DNA of 64,000 nucleotides from Symbiodinium natans (GCA_905221605.1 CAJNDS010002184.1:334501-398500); one strand, 5' to 3'; positions 24,426 through 36,939 are shown, counted from the stretch's first letter. Numbers and translations are program-made. The notes: a model not told the origin generated them from the sequence alone.

Positions 24426-25076
24426 TGTATTCATATAATAGGCTTTCACCATGTGTCGAGCAAGGTAGCTGGTGTGCTGGACCAAACGAACCATAAAAAG
24501 GGCTGTTGGTTCAAGCCCTGAACGGCTAAAGTCCAAGGCCCCCAAGCATAGGAACGACTTATCGCCATAACAAGTTATCTGAGCGAACCCTTAATTGCCA
24601 AAAGCCCCGAACCTCTGGCAGCCACAGCCCCAAGCCCTAAAACCTAAATCCTACGTGGGGCCTCCATGTACCTGCTATTTTAAGGGTTAGACCATGCATT
24701 TGGGTATTTATGCTATGACTACAAAATTTCAGTGGGAGCCCTAAACCCTGAACCCCCCTCCCGCTAAACTTAACCCCTGAGCCCCAACGCCCCTAAAACC
24801 CTCAAACTTAGACCCTGAACCCTATAGACCCTGAACCCTCAAACTTACACCCCACAGCCCCCAAACCCCCCTAAACCCTAAACCCCAAACCCCAAACCCC
24901 AAACCCGAAACCCTAAACCCTAAACCCTAAACCCTAACCTCCGAAACCCCGGGGAGCTGGGAATGGGGCGCTCGGTGCAGCGGCCATGGGCGCCACATTG
25001 GCGGCCTCTGCTGCGGCTTCCGGGGTTTAGGGCTCGTAGGGCTTAAGGGTCTGCAGGCTTTAGGGTTTAGGGCTAG

Positions 25077-25190
25077 GGTTTAGGGTTTAGGGTTTAGGGT
25101 TTAGGGTTTAGGGTTTAGGGTTTAGGGTTTAGGGTTTAGGGTTTAGGGTTTAGGGTTTAGGGTTTAGGGTTTAGGGTTTAGGCTTTAGGC
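25077..25190 (+). repeat. (TTTAGGG)n array, about 16 units
   Basis: Perfect array right of a short GC-rich island (24946-25022) that has a CCCTAAA array on its left. Confidence 0.97.
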
Positions 25191-25569
25191 TTTAGGGTTT
25201 AGGGTTCAAGGTCTCCAGGGGGTCAGGGTTGAGGGTTTGCAGGTTTTAGGGTTCGGGTCACGGGTCAAAACCTGAAGCCTCAGGAAACTCAGTGGGTTAA
25301 TGTAGGGTGAGAGCCTTTGAGAATTCATGTTTGCACTGCGGGCGTTTTGGGGTGAAGGAGGCCAAATGCCCTCTGGCCCAACCATCCCCTCCCTCTAGTA
25401 TTAAATTCCCACTCCCCTGACAATGCCTTTATTCGCATGTCTCTTACGATCATGGAATTCTCAATACTTGCTGACCCTCAATTTCCTTACAAGCAATCTT
25501 GAAAGTAGAAGCTGTTACAAAAAGGACACAACATAACAGTCTAACAGTGAGCCTGATAGGACACCCTAC

Positions 25570-28139
25570 TGCGAGTTCGGCTTCGGATGTCCTCGATGCA
25601 AGCATGCATGGTCACCTGGCATCCTAAAGCACTAAACCCTGCTGATCCTGTAGATGCTAAACCTGGAAGACCCTAAATCTTGGGGTAGTTACATGGTCCC
25701 TTCATATGGGACCTTAAAAGGGGCCCCCTTTTTCTCCTGTTTCTACCCTTTACAACCCAAGGGCCCATACTCAGAACCATATTCCGGGACCATGTATAAC
25801 TACCCTAACACTAAAAGCTCTGCAAGCACCCTATACAGGCACATGCTCACGGCCTGCGTGCCCCCAGAAGCAGCGATCATGAGTACTTTCCGAACAGCCC
25901 TCTAACCGCCGTGACAATCCCAAACCTTATGCCCCGAAGCCCTCCGTTCATCCACCGCAACTTGCCCTACACCAAACTACCCAAACCCTAAGCCCCAAAC
26001 CCCTAAACCCTAAATCCTGAACCCTGAGGCCCCCACACCCAGAAACCCCTAAACCCTGCTACCCCTAAACCCTAGAACCCTAGACCCCTTAGAACCCTAA
26101 AACCCTAAAACCCTTAGCCCTGAACTCTAAATCCCCAAACCCCCACTTGGACGTTCCTGGTACTTATTAACCACTTAGAACTGTACTTATAACCCGCTTA
26201 TAAGCCCCTTAAGTGCCCAATTATGGTTTTAAGTACAGTTACAGTTATAATTGCCCTAAACCCTAAACCCTAAACCCTCAACCCTAAACCTAAACCCTAA
26301 GCCCTAAGCCCTAAGCCCTAAGCCCTAAGCCCTAAGCCCTAAACCCTAAACCCTAAACCTAAAGCACCATGAACCTCCAAGTAAACCCTCGACTGCCAGG
26401 CGGCTACGGCATCCCAGAGCGGCGATGCATCCTTGGCCTGCACAAACAGGACTTAAGGGTTGAAACTTGAAACCCTAAACCCTGCACCCTAAGTCCCTAA
26501 ATCCCTAAACCCTAAACCCGAAGTCCCTAAACCCTAAATAAGCCCTAGACCCTAGTTCCAGGGTTTAGGCTGTGAAGGCTACAGGGTTGGGGCTCAGGGT
26601 TACGTCTAAGGCTGGTGGGGGTTGCTGGCTGATTTGACGGCTCAAAGGAGTCGGAACCAGGGGTCAATGTTTAGGGTTTAGGGTTTAGGGTTTAGGGTTT
26701 AGGGTTTAGGGTTTAGGGTTTAGGGTTTAGGGCCACGTGATTGACCCAAAAACCCTGGAATGAGAGGGGATTCTTGGCCTTTCAATACTGGGTTCACGGC
26801 TTAGGAATATTCCGCAAATGATGTCCATTTCCCCAGGGATCCTGCCTCTTTTCTTGCGCGCAAGGATCATCAAAAAAAACGTCATGTAAGGCAAGCAAGT
26901 ACTCGCCCGCCGGCTCCGACACATCCTACCAAGATCTGCCGGATTGGGAATACAACTACAAGTTTGCTACCACCCCGTTGGCGGGAATCTCGATGCTTTC
27001 AGCGCGCGCCACGAGCTCCGGCGCGTTGATGCCGAAGAGTGCCGAAATCTGATCGGCATGGTCTGCAAACTGTTCTGTGACGCTGCAAACAACTTGATAC
27101 TCATCAACAATGTGTAAGTTTTGCAGACCTTCCACCGCTGCGTGCATGCCGCGCGAATCTACTGGTTTCTTTCTGATCGAATGCAGGATTCTGTCGCTCA
27201 AGATGGTGGGCCCTTCGCCCACGCTTACCAGAGCTTGGCGGAACGCTTGCTGCAAGGCTTCGTACTTTGACTTGATGACATAGGATAGTGCCGGACGATC
27301 AGCCAAGATTAGGCTGTGACTGTCTGCCTTTGACTTCATCATGTCACTGACATGACGGTACTCATCGTTCATCATATCCAAGATGGTCTGCTTAATCTGG
27401 GGGATCCTCCGTTCTGCCGCGGCTATCGCCAAGTCCCGAGCCTCGAAGTACGGCAAAGTCTTCGTGGAAGTATGTTCCAAACCCAAGGAGTTGAAAAGTG
27501 GAGAGCCACGACCAGGATGGCGCATGTCGAAGGTCCTAAACCGATCGATCGTGGATGACATGATGGCCAAGACCTCACGCATGTCGCGGGTCAGCCGTGC
27601 ATGCTCGTCCTGTGGCATGGCGTCTTGGCCCACAAGCCATGCAGACCCGCCACGCTGTTGCAGAGACAAACTCCCAATGGATGATGCTTCGATGCTCTGG
27701 GATCGGACCACCATGATCACTGAAACCAATCCGAGCATCGAACAACGCTTGCTGATACTATCCTGCAGTTGAAAACAATGGAGCACCAAGCACTGCGGGA
27801 TGCATGGCAGTTAGGAGGTGTCTGTCTGAGATCCGGCCTATTCGAGAGGAGGCCTAACCCCACAAATGTCCGGTTTCGGATTTAGGGTTTAGAGTTTAGG
27901 GTGTGGGGTTTAGGGTTAAGGGTTTAGGGGGATTTTGGGTCTTCATACACAAACTAGGGCGGAATTGACCACAAAAAATCTCCAGGAACATTCATGCAAT
28001 TATGTTCGGGATCCTGATATGTTGTATAAGGAAAGTTCCGGACTTAGGTTTATAGGGCATTGGGAGCTTGTGTGCGAACCGACGGAACCGACCTGCACGC
28101 GAGCCGCCGGGTCAGGGTCTGCCGACACAGCAGCTGCCT
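25570..28139 (-). CDS. Unknown protein with one long exon and several micro-exons
   Basis: Exon chain: 28093-28139 (AAAVSADPDPAARVQ, donor CAG|GTCGGT), 26974-27762 (263 codons after the acceptor TTTTCAACTGCAG), a 48-nt intron (26926-26973), an exon from 26925, then 26387-26437 (AKDASPLWDAVAAWQSR, acceptor GTTTGTGCAG), 25854-25901 (RAVRKVLMIAASGGTQ) and 25570-25615. Junctions are all phase 0. The exon from 26925 either ends at a GA donor (26842) or runs to a TGA at 26794-26796, giving a 298-codon product if translation starts at 27738. The long exon is rich in charged helices (FRTFDMRHPGRGS, MMNDEYRHVSDMMKSKADS); MLGLVSVIMVVRSQS near its start could be a signal or membrane segment. No domain recognised. 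Upstream exons would lie in or beyond the palindrome. Confidence 0.6.
25683..25805. mobile_element. Inverted-repeat element inside an intron
   Basis: GGGTAGTTACATGGTCCC at the left and its near-inverse GGGACCATGTATAACTACCC at the right enclose 80 bp without an ORF. It fills the intron between the exons 25854-25901 and 25570-25615. Related sequence is in the palindrome arms (30950-31075). Confidence 0.75.
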
Positions 28140-28195
28140 CTGCGACAACACCCTAAGCCGCCTGAGCCCTGAGCCCTAAACCCTGAATCCCTTTA

Positions 28196-28260
28196 GGGTT
28201 TAGGGTTTAGGGTTTAGGGTTTAGGGTTTAGGGTTTAGGGTTTAGGGTTTAGGGTTTAGG
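28196..28260 (+). repeat. (TTTAGGG)n array left of the palindrome
   Basis: Nine perfect units between the exon at 28093-28139 and the palindrome boundary at 28403. Confidence 0.95.
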
Positions 28261-28402
28261 TGTTTTTTGCTTAAGGGGCTTGGGGTTAGGGGTTGATGGG
28301 CCTGCAGGGAGATTCCAAAGAGCCTACTGACACGCCCTACGCCTTATAATGCCTGAAGGCCGTAAAACCTGAAAACCGAAACCCTAGCCTTAAGGGCCCA
28401 TA

Positions 28403-31400
28403 GGACATAATCTGTACATCCGTGCCTTTTCTCAGGGTTTCGGTGTCTTTTTGGATGGGGCGGCGACGGCTCAAAACACAAAAGCCCTGATATTTGAAGG
28501 GTCTAAGGCTCAAGCGGAAAGTCTTTTTTAGCATGTTTGTGTATAAGCTTGAAAACGGCCCTCGACAGGATGGTTTTCGCTCCAAACAAGATAGAAACCA
28601 GGGAAATAAAGCTAACCCCGGGTTTCGAATCTGTCTTTCTTTGTTAACCTGCCCGGCCCCAGCAGCCCGTAAACCCATGAACCTTGATTAAACCCCAAAC
28701 CCATGACCCCTAAACCTTAGACCCAAACAAAACCCCTGCCCTAAACCCTCAATGCTAAACCATGAACCCTAAAGGATGTCAGGCCGCGCACGCTGCGAGG
28801 CGATCACTCCATCCCATCAGGGACGTCCCCGCTGCACAGCAGGAGACATCGGCAGTTTATCAAGGTTTGAAGTGTAGGGTTTAGGGCTAACCCTAAAGTC
28901 TAAACCCTAAACCCGAAACCCTTAGTAAGAACCAAGGTCCCAACTCAGAACCGGAAGTTCAAGCAACAGATGGTTTAGAGGGGTCTTCGCCTGGAGGAAT
29001 TTGGACTTCAAGTTGATCAACACCGACGTAGACATTAGCGAAGCGCGCAAGAGAAGGCGAACAAGGCGCAGAACACATTGAGGGTTTAGGGTTTAGGGTT
29101 TAGTCGCAGGCTGTCAAAAGAAAGAGCCTCTGACATGTCAAGGACCTCTAAACCTTTTAGGGTTTAGGGTTTAACCCTAAACCATGATCCCCAGACCCTA
29201 TAAATCCAGAACTACCCTAAGACTCGCTCACGCGCTTCCTCTGGCGCCGGTGCCGCTGAAGGATACAATACAGCATGCCCTAAACCCGAAACCCTCAAGA
29301 CAAAACAAACAATTGTATGTGATACCTTTGAGAATTTCCCAAGCTCTTTGAGTCCAAACGGCTGACAAGCCGAGTTTTAAGTAAAGTAATACAAAGTGCC
29401 TTTGGGACCCTAAACCCTAAACCCACTAAACCCTAAACCCTAAACCAGACGAAATATATATAAATTGTGAATTTTCCAAGTTATTTATCTAAACAGCTGA
29501 CAAGCCGAGTTTAATTTAAGTAAATTAGTTCAAAGCGCTTTCGGGAAGCCAAATATTCAATTCACTTAAACCTTCCCCCCTCCTCTGCCTCCCTCCCCCC
29601 TCCCGCACCTGGCCACATTAAACCCTAATTAGGCCAAGTTACACCCAGGCACCAAATTAGGCCAAATTAAACCCCAGACCCCAAATTAGAAATCAGAGCC
29701 AAATTAGGCCCCCAAGCCCAAATTAGGCCCCCAAGGCCCTAATGTAGGCCTCACCAGGCCAAATTAGGCCCTCCAGCGCTGCCCCCCAGCCCCCAAGTTA
29801 AGCCAACCTAGGCCTCCGGGCCCCAAATCAAGCCTGAGGCCAAATTAGGTAGGCCCCGGGCCTCAAAAGGGCACCAGGAGGGCCCCCAGAGCAGGCACCC
29901 CGAAATAAAAACATGGTTCCAAAAAAAAGTTTTGGTCAAAACTCTCGCTCAAAACATTATTGGGACCCAAACCCTATACAATTTCTATAAACCCTAAACC
30001 CTAAACCCTAAACCCCAATCCCTGAAGCTTAAACCATTTGGGGCATCATGGGACCATGGGAACCTTTTGAAAGCATTTCCAGGTGCTTTTGGGAGGCTCA
30101 AGGATTGAGGGCATGAAGGGGGCTTAGGGTTTTGGGGTTAAGGGTTTAGGGTTTAGAGTTTAGGGGTAGGCCCTCCAGCCGGGTGCTTCACCAGCTCGCT
30201 CCAAAGTACGCGGATAGGGTACGGTTTGGGGGTTGAGGGTTTAGGCCTAGGGGACATGGGCGGTAGGGGGGTGGGAGGTGGAGTGGGAGTGTTCTGATTT
30301 ATCGCCCCTGTTATCAACTGTTTTTTTCATTTTTCTCAACAAGTCCTTTTTGTTAAGCGTAAATGCGTGAAGCGAGTTCAAGTCCCACCTTGTCTGCGTG
30401 TAAGTTTAGGGCCTTTAAGATTAACTAAGCCCCTCGACCCTGCGCCCACAGGGGCGGTTTAGGGTTTAGGGTTAGGGTGAGGGCACGCAGTCACCAGTCG
30501 ATGGTGGCATTGTACCAGAGCCGTCGCCTGCAGCTGAAGATCCAGTGTCGGGGTTTGGGCTTCAGGTTTCAGCATTTCAGGTTCAGGGTCACCGTGTAAA
30601 CGCCAGTCCCACCAACCCTCCAACCCTCCAACCCTTAACCCGGTTCACTTGGAACTCGCGGTTCCGATGGGCCCGCGCATGAATTTCCTACGCAACCCTG
30701 AAGGGTTTGGGGTTTCGGGCTTGGGGTTTCCGAACGAATCCTACTACTTGGGGTCTAGATTAGGGGTCCTGTTTTCGTAAACCCCCATATGATTGTGAAA
30801 AGACACCCTAAACAGCCAAACACGGCACAAAGCTCATGCTCCCAAACAAGAGTGTGCCTGATGATCTAATGTAGATTTTTTGGGGTTCGGTATAGGGGGA
30901 GTATAGTACACTACCCTAAAAAAGTACTGCAATAGGAGCCTTTAAGTAGTCTTAGGGTGGTCCCTTAATTATATACCCCTCATATACCCTATAAAACCCA
31001 AGGGCCCACACTTAAGAACCCTCTAAAGAAGATAAGGGACCATATTAAGGGGTCATGAAACTACCCTAAAAGTAGGGTCCTGGGTTGATCTCGGGTCCCG
31101 TCAGCCATTAACAGCTGCCCCGAGCTGTCCCGGTAAGGGGGCTGTTACTGCCCCGGTAAGGGGGCTATTACTGGGGCAGCTGCCCCGGTAAGGGGGGCTG
31201 TTGCTGGGGCAGCTGCCAAGGGGCTGTTGGTCCCAGGCCCAGTGCCAGGGTTTAGGGTTTAGGGTAGGACTGTCATGACCTGCAAATTCTCTTTTCGCTC
31301 CAGAAAATGAGGTTATTTCTGTCGGAGACCCCTAAACCCTAAACCATGGCGCTGGGCCTGGGACATTATTTCTGCTGTTGGGGGCGGAGGGATTTCGGAG

Positions 31401-31564
31401 GAGGGGGGTGGCCCCCGCCAACCACTTATACTCCCCCACCCAAACAAGGGAGTTCCTCTTTTTGGGGTCGAAAAATAGACACAGCCCGTCACCAGTCGAG
31501 ACGCGATGAGGCCTCATGGGATGAGCAGATCGAGGCGGGTGCTTGGACCTTAGCCTGCTTGCCC
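28403..31564 (+). repeat. Left arm of a large palindrome, about 3.16 kb
   Basis: Base-by-base reverse complement of 31845-35068 with scattered mismatches (for example near 28515 and 30820-30850) and one 62-bp length difference. The boundary is sharp: GGACATAATCTGT starts the arm and matches ACAGATTATGTCC ending at 35068. Contents: telomere-type words, a field of CCAAATTAGGCC motifs (29610-29880), a hairpin-rich GGGGCAGCTGCC zone (31090-31220), and exon-like islands such as 30483-30530 (RRLWYNATIDW, donor GTGACT). If islands here are coding, this arm is in the strand sense of the other genes. Confidence 0.95.
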
Positions 31565-31844
31565 AGCAGCTCTGTTGATGAAGTAGGGCGTGGTGTTTGC
31601 TGTTATGAAATCTGACGAAGTCCCCCCCCTGAGCTCGGCCCCCCCTGTTGGGCAGATTACATCTGTAACGTGACGATCTCCTCTTTCGTCTCTATTGGAT
31701 CTGACGTTCTACCCCCCCTGAGCTCAGCCCCCCCCGTTGGTCAGACCATAATTGCCTCATGATGGAGTTAGGCAGATTACATCTGTAACGTGACGTTCCC
31801 CCCCCCCTGAGCTCAGACCCCCCCGTTGGTCAGAATCCGGGTTG
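31565..31844. repeat. 280-bp spacer of the palindrome with direct repeats
   Basis: Three copies of a CCCCCCTGAGCTCAG-CCCCCGTTGGTCAG motif (about 31622, 31710, 31800) and two copies of GCAGATTACATCTGTAACGT (31650, 31770). It breaks the symmetry between the arms. Confidence 0.9.
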
Positions 31845-34800
31845 GGGCAAGCAGGCTAAGGTCCAAGCACCGGCCTCGATCTGCTCATCCCATGAGGCCT
31901 CATCGCGTCTCGACTGGTGACGGGCTGTGTCTATTTTTCGACCCCAAAAAGAGGAACTCCCTTGTTTGGGTGGGGGAGTATAAGTGGTTGGCGGGGGCCA
32001 CCCTCCTCCGAAATCTATTCTGCCACGGCTTTGTCAAGCGTGGCCTTATGCATTTTTGGCCTTCACTGGTGCTTCCCTCCGCCCCCAACAGCAGAAATAA
32101 TGTCCCAGGCCCAGCGCCATGGTTTAGGGTTTAGGGGTCTCCGACAGAAATAACCTCATTTTCTGAAGCGAAAAGAGAATTTGCAGGTCGTGACAGTCCT
32201 ACGCTTACCCTAAACCCTAAACCCTGGCACTGGGCCTGGGACCAACAGCCCCCTTGGCAGCTGCCCCAGCAACAGCCCCCCTTACCGGGGCAGCTGCCCC
32301 AGTAATAGCCCCCTTACCAGGCAGTAACAGCCCCCTTACCGGGGCAGCTGGGGCAGCTGTTAATGGCTGACGGGACCCGAGATCAACCCAGGACCCTACT
32401 TTTAGGGTAGTTTCATGACCCCTTAATATGGTCCCTTATCTTCTTTAGAGGGTTCTTAAGTGTGGGCCCTTGGGTTTTATAGGGTATATGAGGGGTATAT
32501 AATTAAGGGACCACCCTAAGACTACTTAAAGGCTCCTATTGCAGTACTTTTTTAGAGTAGTGTGCTATACTCCCCCTATACCGAACCCCAAAAAATCTAC
32601 ATTAGACCCTTCAGGTACACTCTTGTTTGGGAGCATGAGCTTTGTGCCGTGTTGGTCTGTTTAGGGTGTCTTTTCACAATCATATGGGGGTTTACGAAAA
32701 CAGGACCCCTGATATAGACCCCAAGTAGTAGGATTCGTTCGGAAACCCCAAGCCCGAAACCCCAAACCCTTCAGGGTTGCGTAGGAAATTCATGCGCGGG
32801 CCCATCGGAACCGCGAGTTCCAAAAGAACCGGGTTAAGGGTTGGAGGGTTGGAGGGTTGGTGGGACTGGCGTTTACACGGTGACCCTGAACCTGAAATGC
32901 TGAAACCTGAAGCCCAAACCCCGACACTGGATCTTCAGCTGCAGGCGACGGCTCTGGTACAATGCCAACATCGACTGGTGACTGCATGCCCTCACCCTAA
33001 CCCTAAACCCTAAACCGCCTCTGTGGGCGCAGGGTCGAGGGGCTTAGTTAATCTTAAAGGCCCTAAACTTACACGCAGACAAGGTGGGACTTGAACTCGC
33101 TTCACGCATTTACGCTTAACAAAAAGGACTTGTTGAGAAAAATGAAAAAAACAGTTGATAACAGGGGCGATAAATCAGAACACTCCCACTCCACCTCCCA
33201 CCCCCCTACCGCCCATGTCCCCTAGGCCTAAACCCTCAACCCCCAAACCGTACCCTATCCGCGTACTTTGGAGCGAGCTGGTGAAGCACCCGGCTGGAGG
33301 GCCTACCCCTAAACTCTAAACCCTAAACCCTTAACCCCAAAACCCTAAGCCCCCTTCATGCCCTCAATCCTTGAGCCTCCCAAAAGCACCTGGAAATGCT
33401 CTCAAAAGGTTCCCATGGTCCCATGATGCCCCAAATGGTTTAAGCTTCAGGGATTGGGGTTTAGGGTTTAGGGTTTAGGGTTTATAGAAATTGTATAGGG
33501 TTTGGGTCCCAATAATGTTTTGAGCGAGAGTTTTGACCAAAACTTTTTTTTGGAACCATGTTTTTATTTCGGGGTGCCTGCTCTGGGGGCCCTCCTGGTG
33601 CCCTTTTGAGGCCCGGGGCCTACCTAATTTGGCCTCAGGCTTGATTTGGGGCCCGGAGGCCTAGGTTGGCTTAACTTGGGGGCTGGGGGGCAGCGCTGGA
33701 GGGCCTAATTTGGCCTGGTGAGGCCTACATTAGGGCCTTGGGGGCCTAATTTGGGCTTGGGGGCCTAATTTGGCTCTGATTTCTAATTTGGGGTCTGGGG
33801 TTTAATTTGGCCTAATTTGGTGCCTGGGTGTAACTTGGCCTAATTAGGGTTTAATGTGGCCAGGTGCGGGAGGGGGGAGGGAGGCAGAGGAGGGGGGAAG
33901 GTTTAAGTGAATTGAATATTTGGCTTCCCGAAAGCGCTTTGAACTAATTTACTTAAATTAAACTCGGCTTGTCAGCTGTTTAGATAAATAACTTGGAAAA
34001 TTCACAATTTATATATATTTCGTCTGGTTTAGGGTTTAGGGTTTAGTGGGTTTAGGGTTTAGGGTCCCAAAGGCACTTTGTATTACTTTACTTAAAACTC
34101 GGCTTGTCAGCCGTTTGGACTCAAAGAGCTTGGGAAATTCTCAAAGGTATCACATACAATTGTTTGTTTTGTCTTGAGGGTTTCGGGTTTAGGGCATGCT
34201 GTATTGTATCCTTCAGCGGCACCGGCGCCAGAGGAAGCGCGTGAGCGAGTCTTAGGGTAGTTCTGGATTTATAGGGTCTGGGGATCATGGTTTAGGGTTA
34301 AACCCTAAACCCTAAAAGGTTTAGAGGTCCTTGACATGTCAGAGGCTCTTTCTTTTGACAGCCTGCGACTAAACCCTAAACCCTAAACCCTCAATGTGTT
34401 CTGCGCCTTGTTCGCCTTCTCTTGCGCGCTTCGCTAATGTCTACGTCGGTGTTGATCAACTTGAAGTCCAAATTCCTCCAGGCGAAGACCCCTCTAAACC
34501 ATCTGTTGCTTGAACTTCCGGTTCTGAGTTGGGACCTTGGTTCTTACTAAGGGTTTCGGGTTTAGGGTTTAGACTTTAGGGTTAGCCCTAAACCCTACAC
34601 TTCAAACCTTGATAAACTGCCGATGTCTCCTGCTGTGCAGCGGGGACGTCCCTGATGGGATGGAGTGATCGCCTCGCAGCGTGCGCGGCCTGACATCCTT
34701 TAGGGTTCATGGTTTAGCATTGAGGGTTTAGGGCAGGGGTTTTGTTTGGGTCTAAGGTTTAGGGGTCATGGGTTTGGGGTTTAATCAAGGTTCATGGGTT

Positions 34801-35068
34801 TACGGGCTGCTGGGGCCGGGCAGGTTAACAAAGAAAGACAGATTCGAAACCCGGGGTTAGCTTTATTTCCCTGGTTTCTATCTTGTTTGGAGCGAAAACC
34901 ATCCTGTCGAGGGCCGTTTTCAAGCTTATACACAAACATGCTAAAATAACTTTCCGCTTGAGCCTTAGACCCTTCAAATATCAGGGCTTTTGTGTTTTGA
35001 GCCGTCGCCGCCCCATCCAAAAAGACACCGAAACCCTGAGAAAAGGCACGGATGTACAGATTATGTCC
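31845..35068 (-). repeat. Right arm of the palindrome, about 3.22 kb
   Basis: Inverted copy of 28403-31564. It carries a 62-bp segment near 32018-32080 (begins TATTCTGCCACGG) absent from the left arm. Just past its end (35069-35135) unique plus-strand sequence stays open in the frame running out of the arm (MYLNRECLAAFQKLPRMKAW), so the junction may cut a gene. Confidence 0.95.
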
Positions 35069-36155
35069 TCCATGTACCTCAACAGGGAATGTTTGGCAGC
35101 CTTTCAAAAGCTACCAAGAATGAAGGCTTGGCTACACTTACCGTGTGAGACCTGAAGTTTACCCTGCGAGGACCACAAGGAAGGGCGCTGGCGCAGCTTT
35201 GCGGGACACAAGCCTCCGTCCTCAAACCAAGACCCCCACAGTCGAAACCCTCAAACTCTCGGAAACCGAACCCCAAAAACGCCTCAGGACGCGTAAGTAG
35301 CCCCTTAAGGCACAGAAGGACCAAAAACACAAGTGACAAGTCTACAGGTGTTCGCTGCCGAAGGTTACATGTTGGAGTGTTACAAAAAAAGGCTTTCGGG
35401 TGGAAAGGTGGGCGGGCTGTGGACTCGACGGGATTTTAGGATGCTTTAGCAAAGGAGCGATTTCGTGTATTTGAGAGACTGCGGGCAATGCCCAGGAGGG
35501 ATTGGGGATGTGCGCAGAGGTCCCGGCCACAGCATCCCACATTGGACTCACGTGCGCCTGGCTGGGACTACAAGTTTTTTTCTCATGAAATTAGGGTTTT
35601 ACAAAAATAGGGGACCCCCAATAGTGATCCCAAAATAGTGGAGGATCTCCTGATAATAACGACCCCGGTAAGCTACCCCTAATTCTCGAAACTCCCAAAT
35701 CTGACCACATGTCTTTCGGGTTTGTTCAGGTAAACCTGCGGTTGGCCAACACGCGAGTGCTTCACAGCTACTGAGGCCAGAACCTATTCAGGCGCACTGC
35801 GCATCCATGCATGATGCGCAGACGATCAGAGAAAGAAGCCCTGAAGCCTGCGAGCAGCATGCCTTGAGCGATCCCAAGGGACAGGTATATTTCTAGAAGA
35901 CAACCTTTAGAAGACACTTCTAAACATTCCAACTTTAACAGTCTAAACAAAGCTGCTCTCAGAATTGCAGCAGGTTGTCACATTTGTGCACATGCACATA
36001 CTGAAAACCAGACGGTGCATATACATAAAATACGTAATATATATATATATATATTTATTTATTTATTAATTGTTGAATTGTTTTATAATCATAATTGTAT
36101 TTATATTTTATATTTAGATTTGTTTTTATAGTTGTAGTGACATTCATTTGTGTAT
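35069..36155. other. Unique DNA with islands open on both strands, no gene fixed
   Basis: Islands at 35165-35240 and 35345-35565 read as protein on both strands with usable splice sites, so no strand can be chosen. 36030-36130 is AT-rich, without telomere repeats. A MITE-like stretch begins near 35590 (GGGGACCCCCAATAGTGATC). Confidence 0.4.
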
Positions 36156-36239
36156 TCATAGTTGCTTGTCCATTTCTCTGTCTGCGGACGCAATCAGAAC
36201 TATGATGCGAAGCTGTGGAAAACCGACGAACAACCTGAA
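36156..36239 (-). CDS. Terminal exon of unknown gene
   Basis: Acceptor GCGGGTCGGCAG, 27 codons with a hydrophobic core (FPQLRIIVLIASADREMDKQ), TGA at 36156-36158. Possible upstream exons: 36311-36365 (KITIDDK) and 37420-37470 (TEALAPEPFVPASSALL, acceptor CCTGTTCAG, GC donor), both minus strand. Confidence 0.45.
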   Translation of the reverse strand, partial: FRLFVGFPQLRIIVLIASADREMDKQL

Positions 36240-36370
36240 CTGCCGACCCGCTATGTTCCTATGGGTCGATGTCTAGGGTTTAGGGTTTAGGGTTTAGGGT
36301 TTAGGGATTTGGGGTCCCTCCTTGTCGTCGATTGTGATTTTCTTGCGGCAAGGCACATGGACGCCGCCGT

Positions 36371-36475
36371 GCCCCTAAACCCTAAACCCTAAACCCTAAA
36401 CCCTAAACCCTAAACCCTAAACCCTAAACCCTAAACCCTAAACCCTAAACCCTAAACCCTAAACCCTAAACCCTA
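36371..36475 (+). repeat. (CCCTAAA)n array, 15 units
   Basis: Perfect array beside a GC-rich island, with TTTAGGG at 36276-36305 on the other side. Confidence 0.97.
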
Positions 36476-36939
36476 GACGGTTTGGTAGCAGTCCTCTGCT
36501 CTCTGGGATGCCCGGTAGTACCTTCCCTAAACCCGAAAACCGAAACTCTAAACCCTAAACCTTAGACCCTAGACCCTAAACCGTTAGGCTCCTTGCCAAT
36601 CTTAAGGGGAGAGCTTTGCTCTTTTTTTTTGCGCGTGTTGATGCTGCATATGGTTTGGGGTTTAAGAGGGTCATTTTTAGGAAGAGTGTACAGAAGCCCT
36701 GTTTATGCTTGGCTTGCGGAAGTATCTGGACTCTGAGGCTTTCCGGTATGAGCTTGAGGCAGTTTTGGGGGGTTTGGGGCTTCGGGTTGAGAATAATTAA
36801 GCCATTGGAGCCCTATAAACTGTTGAACCCTGATCCGTGTCGTGGTGCCAAGGCCCTCAGCCCTTCCAGCTCTCCCCTAAATGCCCAAGTCTCTTTAAAT
36901 TTGGGATTGCTAGGTCACGGGTTTTGGGCTCACAGCTTC

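Noticed and set aside
23997-24545. 182-codon His/Ile/Met protein and Tyr/Val repeats on the other strand
   Set aside because: Both come from translating a TATATG microsatellite.
30340-30400. tRNA-like sequence with GAGTTCAAGTCCCACC (mirrored at 33080-33130)
   Set aside because: Resembles a T-arm, but no matching acceptor, D-arm or anticodon stem could be drawn; at most a decayed relic.
28403-35068. Assembly or fold-back read artefact
   Set aside because: Arms carry many single-base differences and a 62-bp indel, unlike a mirrored single read. Still worth read-level checking.
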